Source of the DNA: Rhododendron vialii
Lineage: Eukaryota; Streptophyta; Magnoliopsida; Ericales; Ericaceae
Length of the DNA: 64,000 nucleotides
Direction of reading: 5' to 3'
NCBI RefSeq assembly: GCF_030253575.1
Contig: NC_080569.1
Location: 10,857,001-10,921,000, forward strand
The notes beneath the pieces were generated by a model. The model was given only the letters and a program-made list of their open reading frames with translations. It was not told where the DNA came from and searched no databases. A program made the position numbers and the translations under genes. Each line of letters opens with the position of its first letter. Position 1 is the stretch's first letter. Shown piece after piece: positions 45,714 through 56,640 of this stretch.

Positions 45714-48700
45714 TCAGTCTTCATAAAAATCAGGCTCCGCTGGCTTCGGCTGCGGACTCATAAGGCCCGAGTCCGACCCAAAGCCGCTACTCCTTGTACT
45801 CATCCGCAACCTCGCCGCATACCATGCTAACCCCGACCTCGATTGGGACCCCGATACCTCCTCTCCATTCACACCCAAATCCATGAACGACCCCAAGCCT
45901 TTGTGTTCCTTCAAATGAAGCTCCGCCAGTTCCTTCCGCTTCTTATACCTCCTCCATGCGGCCTGTATGTAACACGCGGCCCACGTCTGCCATTGGTGTG
46001 AGTGGAAGCGGAACTTGTGCCTTATTTGCTTGCTATGTAGCCTCCTAAACTGCGACGCCACAAATTTTATGTCCTCTGCCACGAGTGCAAATGCCTCAAC
46101 GTCAGAAATGGCCTTGACAGTGCGCGTGGAAGAGGGGAGGATTCCGTTTGGGTGCGGGTGGAGAGCCCACGTTAGGAGTTCCTCGCCACAGAAGTCGCCG
46201 GGGCCAATCCAGCATGAGTTAAAGAAACCAGTGCGGCCGCCGTTGGTGGTGTACGAATCGAGGTGGCCTCGGATTATGAATAGCATTTCAGTAACGGGGT
46301 CACCCTCTCTTTCTAGGAATGTGTCTTTGGTGCATAGGGTGGGCTTCAGCCTCTCGCATATTGAGTCTAGCATCCGATCATCCATGTGATCAAACAACGC
46401 GACCTATTGCATTGGCAAATCGTAATCCATGAAGAACTAATAGTACTGGTGCTGTACATCATCAGAATATTTAAACGAAAGGTTCATTTCCTATGTGTCT
46501 CCTCACATGGCGTATTGGGTTCCACTACTTTTCAAAAATTGAACACCACACATGGACACAGTCCGTAAGTTGATTAAAAACACAAAGAAGGTGAAAAAAG
46601 GCAAAATATATACGGTTACATATGCTATTTATCTTGATACTAAGCTCATTGAATAATAGTAGTGGACTTACTCGTCGAACTAAGTTGAGACATAGGTGGC
46701 GTTTAATTTGTCGTCGAAGATCAGTAGGGAGGTCTTTGAGAATAGCTTCTTCATCAACTCCTTGAGTGGCAACCCACTTATATTGATCATATTTCCGCAC
46801 GTACTGTCTTAGTTCCTGCGGTAGTTGCCTGTGGTGCATCCATTGCTCTGTATCAGCTCTCCTGAGCCTCCACTCCTCTAATCGCGCTGTTGCCGACATG
46901 ATATACATCTGCCAGTCAAAAAACTTACTCCCCTTTAGACAATATTATTTAGGAAAATTTGTTGAGTTCAGAAGGCTAAGACTTAGTATTATTTATTTAT
47001 TTTGGCACTATTTTCTTTTTGATCATTGACCAAGTAATCCCCACCACACTAAAATACCGCCCCCCTTTAAGAACCCTAATCAAATGTACTCAGACTTTAT
47101 CATAACCTTGTAAGTTAACCTGAATTCTATCCCCTGAATGGGGAACGGACGGTCCAATACTTGCCATGACCCATGAGAGGGGTAGGTAGGTACCTCTGCC
47201 TCAGCAGGGATCACAGATTATGAACAACCCAACCTTTATCTCACATACCTTGGACTAGACTGTCTGATCGACACATCTTGGCATTGAGAGACAAGCATCC
47301 CAAAGTTTCTATAATAGTTTCATTTCCTATTAATCAACAAACCTGCATATTCCCGATGAGCAAGGCAAGGAGAATCAGCCCAACAGTTGCAATAAGGCAG
47401 GAATAAATATTCTCTCCAATGTCAATGCTAGTTGAGAGATTCTGTCCAGTAGAGCTGTACAAATAATTACATACACCAATTACACACTCAAAAAAACTTT
47501 TGCTTTTGATTTAAGTGTTCTATTGACAAGTTCTAGAAACTATTTTTACCTCAGATTCCTCAGGCCAAACCAGAGGCAGGAGAAGAACTTGTTGAAGAAA
47601 AGGCCAGAGGTAATCCCAAATTGTGCTGCAGGACCATATATACCCCACTGATAATAGGTATTAATTGGGTTACAGTCGGTTGTGACATTGCTTGAAAGAA
47701 ACCAAGCAGTTCTATTGGGGTCATTGATCGTGCTGCAGTCGAAGTAGCTGTAAGTACAAGAAATCGAGTTTTCTTGGTCGCAAACACTCCTCCAACAGGC
47801 TTCTTCTCTCTCTATCGACAAAAGGTACCAAGTTCCTCCCACAACCTATATTATCACAACAAAATGGAAAATAAAATTGTAGATTTGCATGAAGTTTTGA
47901 ATTGAGGTATCTGAAATTCTGAATATGTAACAATTGCAGTGGCGGCATAATAGTATTAAGAGTATCGACTGATACAGTATAGGTATTGGGAATTGAGAGC
48001 CCAGTTGTGAATTTTGCAAAATGATAGACAAGAAAAAGAGTTTGAGTAGGTGCAAGTCGGCAGTGCAGGTGTTTGGATTTTGTTTCAATTAGGAAGTCTG
48101 TGACTCTGTGTCATCCTCTTTAAGAGGCTTTTGCTTCAGAATTATCATCTCTCGTCCTAAATAAAACGTACCGAACAAGCCTAGAGCTATCAACTGGATA
48201 GCAGATGGGTTATGTACTGATGCATAATGTGAACCAGCCGATGCACAGCCAATTTTGAATTCTACCAGCATGATGCATAACAATACCAAGTGGCGGAAAA
48301 ACACAAACATATTGGCTGGCTAATATTTAAAACCATAATGACAACAAGAGATTAAAAGGCGCTAGTTTCTTTAACTTATCTAGACGCTTACATGGCGAGC
48401 CTACCACCATGAACAAGATAGCGGATTGGTTATGAAATGATACGTATTGCGAACTAGCCATTGCATATGCTATTTTGATTTCTTTAAGTGCACTGATTCT
48501 ACTGAAAAGTAATGGCAGCTGAGAGTCGAAAAAACAAAAAATATCAGCCCCACGATATTCAAAACCCTTACATGTCAAAGGGAGAGAAAAGCGTTTAGTT
48601 TCTTTAACTTATTTGGAGACTTACATGACTACCCAGCATGTAGAACATGAGGTTATAAGCGGCCCCAACCCATGCTGTTGCAGTAACAATCCCAGTGGCC

Positions 48701-51370
48701 TTGGCTATCTTCATTGAGAGTGGATATGCCATGAATAGTCTTTGCATGTACTGTATTAGGATAATGAACCTTATGGCAGCATTTGTGTTGGAAATCGTCG
48801 GACCTTTTAGGTTAGGTAAAACTGCCCAAAACATCACCTGCAAATTCACATAAATGGGTAGTTGACCAAGTAAAATTGATAAGCAAGATATGATTGATTC
48901 TTGAATGGTGATGAAAAATCAGGGCTCTCTAACAATCCGGAAAAACCCTAATAGGATGAATGCGGATCACTAAGTAATACTACCAGCAAAAACTACGCAA
49001 GCAATCAATCATACAACGCAAAGATATACGTGGAAAACCATGAATGGGTAAAAACCATGGAAAGGAATCAAATCACTATAATCATTGTGCAGTTACAGAT
49101 ATATCTATCCAAACGAAGTAAATCCTCACAACGTTCTAAGTTACACCGCACCCAGTCATCTTGATCACCAACAGCCTTGAGTCCACAAACCCTCCAATAG
49201 ACCTAACAGAAATCACCCTTAGGAATAGGTCTCAAAAACAGCCGCATGTCTTTGCTTCTGCCGCTTTTTTTTTTTTCAATCACAGTACACATTTGTATGT
49301 GGCTTGCCCACCTTTTGCTTTTGATGCCCCTTTTCTTTTATATCGCTGTGGTCAACCCTAGGAGGAAAAGAACAAGTCTATATTTAGACCTCTTGATTGG
49401 ACCTCTTTTTCACGTTGGTTTTCATTTTAAAGGACAGAAGGTGCCGATTGATAACCAAATCGATCCCGTCTTTGCCAAAATTCGTCTCGCTATAGTCGAC
49501 CTCCTTTTTTATCCAATACTCTCACTCTCAATTACAAATAATGACTTCTTCCACTCTAATCCTAAGCATACTCACTAGCCCATAAAAAAAAAAAAAAATA
49601 CAATTCAATATAAATATAAATGTGTTTTGTTATACAGAATTGCCAATACAAGGAGACTCCCTAATTTCGTCCTTGCAGGTGATGATGTGTATTATACAAT
49701 ATCATATGAGGTTCGTGAATTCTACCATATTCAGAGTAAGACACCATTGTGTCTAGATCCAGTAAGAAAATAAGACAACAAGCAATGCAAACCAAACAGG
49801 TCCTATGGTCACTCCAAATTCAACCAGCAAATAATCCTTTGGATCTCGTCCTTATTTTCATAGTTCTCAGAAATCTGAAAAACATCTTGTTGAAGCTTCG
49901 TAGAAAGAGCTGTAATCGACAAAAAATCAGCAAACAGTTTTCAAGCATTTTTCAGCGCACAAATGCTAGCATTTAAAAATAAAAAACAGGAAACACAGAA
50001 CGAACAATGAAAATGACACCAATAAAAGCCCAAATGCTTTTATTTCTGCACAAATAAACTAGGAGAGAAGTATTTTAGACTTACATTTTAGCAGATGCAA
50101 TCATTTCCGTATCGAAGATGCTCATTTTAGTGTCTAATGTTCGGAAAACTCGAAAACTACATTTTGGTTTTACCGCAAATTGTGCTATTTTGACTTCCCA
50201 TAAACATCTTCGAAAGACAATATTTGAAAATAGTGAGCCAAACTAGTTTAGCAGGTGTTCTGGAAAGCAAAAACAGGAAACCAGAGAAAAAAAAAAGTTA
50301 CAGAAACCATATACTTTTTGTTCAGCCGGCAAAACAAAGAAAAAAATAGTAGCCATAAATGGTTGCCATATTGCAACCTGAAACATTTTATTGAAACAGT
50401 TCCAAATTCCAAAAAATGCTTCAAACCAGGTACCAAAGAAAACAGAAGAAACTGTCATCTTAGAAGCCAAAAAAACAAGGAAAAACTACTAGAATGAATA
50501 CCTGTGGAATGGGCAGTGCGGCCATGAGATCGATCCAGAAACCTTTATTAAGGTACTGTTTAGCAATCTTCCACAAATCTATGATAAGCTCTCCTCTCCC
50601 AAAAACGCGAGACGAAGGAGCAACAAAAGCAGTCCGAAAGTGGACAATAATATTGATCACATAAAAACAATCTACAAGTGATCTCAAAACTGTAAGTACA
50701 ATTTGAAAGGGAACACTGGTTTCCACACACATCTCTGGAGTGATTTCCTGCAAGAAAAAGAAGAGAGGATCCACCACAAGAGAAAGTAAACAAGCTGCTA
50801 AGAAAACCCGGTTCCATCTCCGTGCGCCACGGCTTCTCGGGTCCATTACAGATCTTGTTCTCGTTTTTTCATAGTCTTCAGAGAAGACTCTTGATAGAAC
50901 CCTAGAATTTCTGCCAAATCTTTTGGGGTTCACCATTGCATGGTTTTGCTGGGTTGTAGGGAGATTTCCTAGTCCAGAATCATCTATGACCCTGAAAATA
51001 GCTGAAAATATTATAACCTGTTGGTTTTATGTTTTCTGCTTTCATATTCCAAAAGCCACAGAAAACTTGTCTGGTTGACAGATTTCCAAAATCGCTATGG
51101 TACATAGATTTGTTTTGTATCCTTTTCTTTTGGGGGGGGGGGGGGGACCCAAAAAAATGATGTTTGAAGATTCTTGAAACCAAATGAAAGAAATATCGGA
51201 GGTGTTTTTGTTTCAGATAGTGTTTTGGAAAATAGATTTTGAAAACAGCAATCAAATAGATTGGGACATGACAAATGTAAGAAGAAGAAATTGATTTGGC
51301 CTTGATGGTGACGATTAGTAATGGGATAAGAGGAGGCAGACCTTTTAAATCTCGATTTCCCGAAAGGCAT
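45714..51370 (-). CDS. CNGC15-like: CNGC15-like cyclic nucleotide-gated cation channel (block 2, intact frame)
   Basis: Seven exons: 51342-51370, 50502-50991, 48625-48837, 47550-47845, 47343-47454, 46672-46908 and 45714-46403; 2067 bp, 688 residues, all GT-AG. It starts MPFGKSRFKR, like the MGYGNSR start of CNGC15. Landmarks: VLSRVFSEDY and VFGRGELIIDLW in the N-terminal half, six hydrophobic spans, GTWYLLSIEREEACW before the pore, pore GQN, C-linker WMHHRQLPQELRQYVRKYDQY, nucleotide-binding domain with TNGGRTGFFNS and GDFCGEELLTWAL, IQ motif AACYIQAAWRRYKKRK, and tail PKPAEPDFYED. The known role of the family is Ca2+-permeable current; CNGC15 works at the nuclear envelope. Of the four copies it is the closest to the family consensus, so it is the best candidate for the conserved function. 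A G15 run lies in intron 1. Confidence 0.93.
51132..51146. repeat. G15 homopolymer in intron 1 of the intact minus-strand CNGC gene
   Basis: Fifteen consecutive G on the plus strand, hence C15 in the transcript, about 140 bases upstream of the exon 2 acceptor. Its length should be treated as uncertain because such runs are often miscalled. Confidence 0.85.
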
Positions 51371-52682
51371 GGTGTTGGAATCGAAGTCTTGATCTAGCTT
51401 CAATCAGAAGACTTGTTATGCATAAGACATGTTGAGTACCTGAGATATTAGGCCAGAATTTAGTGTTTCTTTGGTTCTTTTGAGATAGTTAGCAAAACAG
51501 ACTGGTATACACATCTATAAACTAAGAACATTTCTAGCTTTTGACCTCAACTCCTTAGTCTGTCAAACATCAACATATTTCAAGACTTATAATTTGATAG
51601 CAATGTCAATGGATATAATTCAAATCAGTGAGTACAATAAGGAATGGATGTTAATGTTGATAGCAGTGTTTGGGTTTTTTATTTTTCCATTTTCATGACT
51701 ACAATAAGGAATGGAGGACTTTTAGGTATATTCTGTTTGTTGTGTGCATTCCAAGGAGTTGACAATGGGATTCAAAACTCAGGTTTTACGAATACTACTA
51801 CCTCCCCCTGTTGCTTACTCACTCCTTTCAAAGTTGCCTACTGAGACAAGGCATCATAAAAAATTAGAACCTAATTTTATTCTATTAGTAATTGTATTGA
51901 ATATGGACCCTTCCATATCATAAACATTAATCAATTTATTTATCAAGTTTTCACACACAGATTCATTCAACACTTTAGTGTGTCTCAACTCCAAGATGCA
52001 GATTGATCAGCATTATTAATTTAAAGCGAATATGCTCCCCAGGCCAAAATCACACATTTTTTTACAATACAAAAAAGGTTATTGATTTTGGCGCTCCAAA
52101 AATTACTGATGTGCTCCAACAAGTGGAGTGCCAAAATCAATTCCTAATACAGATTGATTTTGGCACTCCACTTTTGGAGTGCAACAGTACTGTTTTTATA
52201 TTCCCCAATTCTGACTTGTTCTCTCACAGTTGGCAACTATCTGTCCCAACCATTGATAATTGTTATTCCAAGGTGGTTTATATAGTTTAATACCAGTACC
52301 GTGTGGGGATTCCTGTTGCAAATTGATTCAAAATCTGTACTTGCCGGAGTTTCCTCCTTTTTTGTTGATAAATGTAACCGGAGTTTCCATTATTCTCAGT
52401 TTAAGTCCACTCATCATTTTCCTTCGTCAAAAAAATAAAAATTTTCAAACCCTAAAAGTTCAACAATCAGAAGTATTCTACTCCAGCCCGACCCAGGGTT
52501 TGAATAAGGAGATTTGAGTATAGAAATTCAAGCATTTAAGTAAAAATTTACCTCTCCCATGCCAGAAGAAGCTCCAATCGATGGTAACCATATCTTCTTC
52601 CACATTATTCCTGCACATCGGGTTGTAAGCCCACTCAGAACCGTCGGCGACAATACCCGCCGCCCGTGATAAAACCATCACC

Positions 52683-52920
52683 ACCAAGCTTGGCCTAGTG
52701 GTCAGGGTCTCGAACTCAGGGTTTGCTCAGGCTTTGCTATGCTTTAATTGGGCTCCACAAGTGTTCTCGCATCTCGAATTAGCGTGAAATTCAGTTGGGA
52801 CCCAACTGAGGGGGTGAGGGTGTGTGCTCATTTAATTTTCCCGGCACGACGAGGATAGTGGTACTGAGGTAGAATATATTTCTCTCTCCTCCCAAACAAA
52901 CAGAGTTGAGGTCCCATTGG
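52683..52920 (+). mobile_element. Possible tRNA-derived SINE
   Basis: TGGCCTAGTGGTCAGGG matches a pol III A-box and is followed by TCTCGAACTC, close to a B-box but with unusually short spacing. No clear tail or target duplication was found. Confidence 0.3.
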
Positions 52921-53576
52921 CGCGAGATGGGTGCTGTAGTGCCGCTGATTCGGTTGTTCATTTTGGTAATAGATAGTTTGAATTTTCAACCGAGTAATGT
53001 ACAATTAAGATTTATAGAAGTTTGAATTAAATCTGAGTTGTTCGTACTGAAATGAACAACAGGATCGATCGAACAGCACGGTCTAGTGTAGTGCAGCAGC
53101 AGTAACCCCAAACAGCGAGAGACCCATCTGATTGGAGCGAGAAACTAGGGTTGAGCAAGTATGATTAGAAACTTCAAATTATGGTTTCAAACGTCAATAG
53201 TAATTTTCTTCCTTGCGCAAAAGTAATTCGTTTATAAACAAAAAAAAAAAAAACCGAAGTCCGATTACCTGATTTTTGGCATGGATATTTTGTAGACAAG
53301 TTTAAGCTTTGTTTGTAAATTTTGTAATTTAGGAAAACTGGGAGAAAGGAAAGTTAAAAAAAAAAAAAAATCTCTCCTATTGTCTGGACTGGAGAGAAAA
53401 TAAATAGTAATTCAAGTTTTGTGAATAGTAAAAATTTTTCCTCATTTTCTTTTCCATTATTTTTCCTAATCCTAAGTTCCAAACAAAGCCTAAAAGAAAT
53501 GAACGATACCGATCATTTTCTTTAGTGCAAGACGAACCTAGAAAGTTGATCTTAAACGCACTTGATTGGAACTCAA

Positions 53577-53959
53577 AGCATCTCCAACCGAAGCATGCCA
53601 AATTTGAGGTGGATATTCAACGTAAATTTTTGACAGCTTCCTCCGTTCCAATCAAGTTGCCTTTCCTTAGACCAAGTTCATGTGTAATTGAAGCTTGCTC
53701 TAAACATGTCAATTTTGGCATCAAGCTAGTGGGATGCCAATTTTTGAAAAACATAACCGTGTGAAATTTTTGACTGTTTGAATTTGAAAAATGTCGTTTG
53801 ACATAAGGGTTGGAGAGGAATAGATTGATGTCAAATAAAAAGAATTAGGTTTAAGGGTTAGAAAGGAGGTTTTGAGAATTGGAAATGCCAAAATGCCACA
53901 TAAACCTTCAAAAAAAAAATTGACATCTCCAATTTGAAATCAAGTGTTGGAGATGCTCT
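53577..53959. mobile_element. MITE with GCATCTCCAAC ends
   Basis: GCATCTCCAACC at the left and GTTGGAGATGC at the right are an inverted pair. The interior has further inverted stretches (AATTTGAGG / CCAATTTGAAAT). No coding content. Confidence 0.6.
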
Positions 53960-54018
53960 CAGTGTATCTCTCGTGTGCTCATATCCCCTATCCAACTACT
54001 CTTATGTAATTACTAATA

Positions 54019-54932
54019 GGGCCGTGATAATGCCACGAACACTTTCTTTAGTGCCACGACATGATGTGCTCTATTGACTGCTCCGGGTAAGCAAACTTTC
54101 ATCATTACTCTTTCTTCTTCTTCGTCCTCTCTCTCTCTCTGTATATCTTTTTTTTTCTTTTCCTATCCGCTACTTCCCTTGCCGACAAGCACCATCACCC
54201 TCCACAGATCCACATTCTCTTCTTCCTTTTCTTCTCATCCTCCTCCATCACCATAAGGCCCCTATTTCCACCACCGCCCTATTCTGTTATCCTTCTTTAT
54301 TGACTGAAAAAAATAGAATTAAAATCCATGCCTCATTAAACCTCCTTCAATAATTCGATTACATCCCCCTCTATGAACCATACATGCAAATAAATAATTA
54401 CCGGAGATCATCATCATATTTTCGTTGTGTAAAAACCAATTACTTAATAGAAAACGCAATCAGCCATTTCTCTCTCTATCATCATATTTGATGTTGTGTT
54501 CGATTCCTTTTCACAATATTAAATAGTAACATAAATCGATCTTGCTTATCCCAAAAAAAAAAAAGATAAATCGATATTAAAATATAAATTGTGTAATGGG
54601 TATGACTGTGTTGCAGGATTTCATTGATCAACAACTGCTATCATGGTTGTCATTACCGAAGGAGGAGGGTGTCGATCTGGGCTTAACCTGCGCGATCGAG
54701 ATGGGTCTACATCCAAGAAGGGTCAAAGGATATGAAGACAAATCACAAATCATTGCCCTTTGCGATGGTATCGTCGGCGACCGAGAACGAATTGATGAGT
54801 GAGAGAGTAGAACGACCAAATAAGAAAAGTGATTACAGAAGCAGGAGAGAGAGAGGAAATAGGGGTATTATTGTAAGACAACTTAACACTGTCGTGGCAT
54901 TAAAGAAAGTTTTCGTGGCATTATCGCCACCC
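54019..54932. mobile_element. MULE with possible captured host sequence
   Basis: Perfect 9-bp duplication TTACTAATA at 54010-54018 and 54933-54941. Terminal inverted repeats of about 40 bp begin GGGCCGTGATAATGCCACGA and, at the other end, GGGTGGCGATAATGCCACGA. The interior has pyrimidine-rich DNA and, at 54617-54802 after a TTGCAG acceptor-like site, an open stretch beginning DFIDQQLLSWLSLPKEEG. No transposase. Such an interior suggests a Pack-MULE, but the source gene is not recognised. Confidence 0.8.
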
Positions 54933-54941
54933 TTACTAATA

Positions 54942-56176
54942 TCATAATTGTATAATTGTATAGTCGGATATTTATATACAATAATAAAAAACTAATTGTA
55001 TAAATGTCCGACTATATTTAACAAACATACTTGTATACATCTCACTGGCTGAGATAACTGATTAATTCTTTGTTTCAACTTTCATTGTATGATTGATTGA
55101 CTTGATTTATAATTATTGGTTTACTAAGTGTTTGTCTATTTGAAACATTTATTTCTTCACCGTTATGGAGAAATGTACTATTAATTAACAATTATTCTAG
55201 AATCACACTCAACTTTCACACCCAACTCATATGATTTGTGGCCCCCACACACTTACACATCCAATGTGTGTGGTGACTACAAATTATGTGAATGAGTGTG
55301 TATTTGGATGTGTAAATTAGATGTGATTGTAGCATGGTTGATTAATTAAAGCCATCAATAAAATCATCTCTGTCATCCTAAAAACTTGCCCCCCAATCAA
55401 TTCCTTTTTTTGAATTTTGCATTTTTCTTTGTAAATTGTCTTCCATGAATTATTCTCTTTTTAATCACCCTATATGTATACATATGTATTTTGCTATTGG
55501 CATAATTTGGCAAAAAAATATGGCAAAATGTGGACCATAATTGATTGGTCGAATTTGTAACCAGATCTTAGCAAAAATCATTATTGGTTCAGATTCGACA
55601 CCAAGTTTAGCTTTGGCAAACCTTGCAACATCAGCTGCAAAGAAAACAACAAATAAATTTCTGACAGAAAATCAGATCCGAGCCTCTCAACCACAAGCTA
55701 ATTTCATGGCAATCCCTCCGTTTTAATCAATCAGTAAAAATAAAGACTTACAAATTCTTCAACTTGAGAGTTAACCCAGGTTGCTGATGGACCCTTGGAA
55801 TGTTTCAAATCCACCTAAGGATTCAACGGTGACAAAAGCAAGATAAAAGGGATCCAGTATCTTAAAGATGTATTGGTAGATAGATATCGGTACAATTTCA
55901 TTAAGGGGGCAAGAGCCATCCAACGGTTACTTTTTAAGATCAAACTTTTTTTTTTCTAAAATAGCAATGCAGGGGTGGAGCAGAACAGCCATATTTTTTG
56001 CTATATATGTCGTTTTACGGCGAAGTCATTTTGGCACCGACGGTGGACTTGCTTCAAAGAGCCAAAGCTAGATAAATCGACAGAATTTGCATGAATACAA
56101 GGATCAAAATTCAGGCCAACCCACATCGTGGAAGTGCATAATTTGTTGACCTGGGTACAAGGAAAAAAAAAAAGAG
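54942..56176. other. Intergenic AT-rich region
   Basis: No gene is supported. An imperfect inverted pair at about 55198-55340 (CAACTTTCACACCCAACTCA and a complement-like GAGTGTGTATTTGGATGTG) suggests another small MITE. Confidence 0.4.
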
Positions 56177-56544
56177 GAAAATTTATAGAAATGGTCCTAG
56201 TTTCATCCGAGTCTTATTTTCGTCATCCAAGTATCAATTACAACTCTTTTGACATTCAAGTTTGGTTTTTGTACCAAATTGGTCCAATTGATAACTCTCA
56301 GCCAAACTGGACGGAAAAAATCCATTTGATGGCAGTTTGCACGTTGCAATTCGTACCAAGTTGGTCCAATTGATGACGTTTGCCCTCAATCTCATTTTTT
56401 CCATCCACTTTGGTTGATAGACGTTATCAATTAGATCAACTTGGTACAAAAACCAAATTTGAAGGTCAAAAGAGTTGCAATTGATACTCGGAGACAAAAA
56501 TGAGACTCAGGTGAAACAAGGAGGACCATTTCTATAAATTTCCC
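56177..56544. mobile_element. Foldback MITE downstream of the MTR3 gene
   Basis: GGAAAATTTATAGAAATGGT at the left pairs with ACCATTTCTATAAATTTCC at the right, and pairing continues through AGTATCAATT and GGTTTTTGTACCAA segments to a centre near 56360. It ends about 100 bases from the MTR3 stop codon, so it may lie in or near the 3' trailer. Confidence 0.75.
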
Positions 56545-56640
56545 CAAAAAAAAAAAAGACAGCCATAATCAGCAAAATTAAAACAAAGAGACATGTATAT
56601 CGGTGCCACATAAGAGAAAAAGCAAATGATTACTTGATTT

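Larger units (their letters stand above)
32619..48640. repeat. Segmental duplication, block 2
   Basis: This is the direct-orientation partner of block 1. It carries its own private insertions: a palindrome near 32700, Stowaway elements at 34097, 41167 and 41613, a solo LTR at 35952, a foldback MULE at 42139 and a small hAT at 43445. Homology to block 1 begins near the TACAAATATGCTAC-like stretch at 32619 and stops near 48640, while the minus-strand gene here runs on intact to 51370. Block 2 is therefore the better candidate for the ancestral arrangement. Confidence 0.88.
51371..54009. other. Upstream region of the intact minus-strand CNGC gene
   Basis: No convincing gene. The promoter presumably lies just beyond 51370. 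A short hairpin at about 52080-52190 repeats GATTTTGGC(A/G)CTCCA in both orientations. At 52560-52690 the minus strand has an exon-like open stretch ending GGGAGAG|GTAAAT that I cannot assign. Possible SINE sequence follows at 52683, and a MITE at 53577. Confidence 0.5.

Noticed and set aside
49246-49578. 110-codon plus-strand frame in intron 2 of the minus-strand CNGC gene
   Set aside because: Low-complexity, hydrophobic translation of T-rich intron, with no family resemblance.
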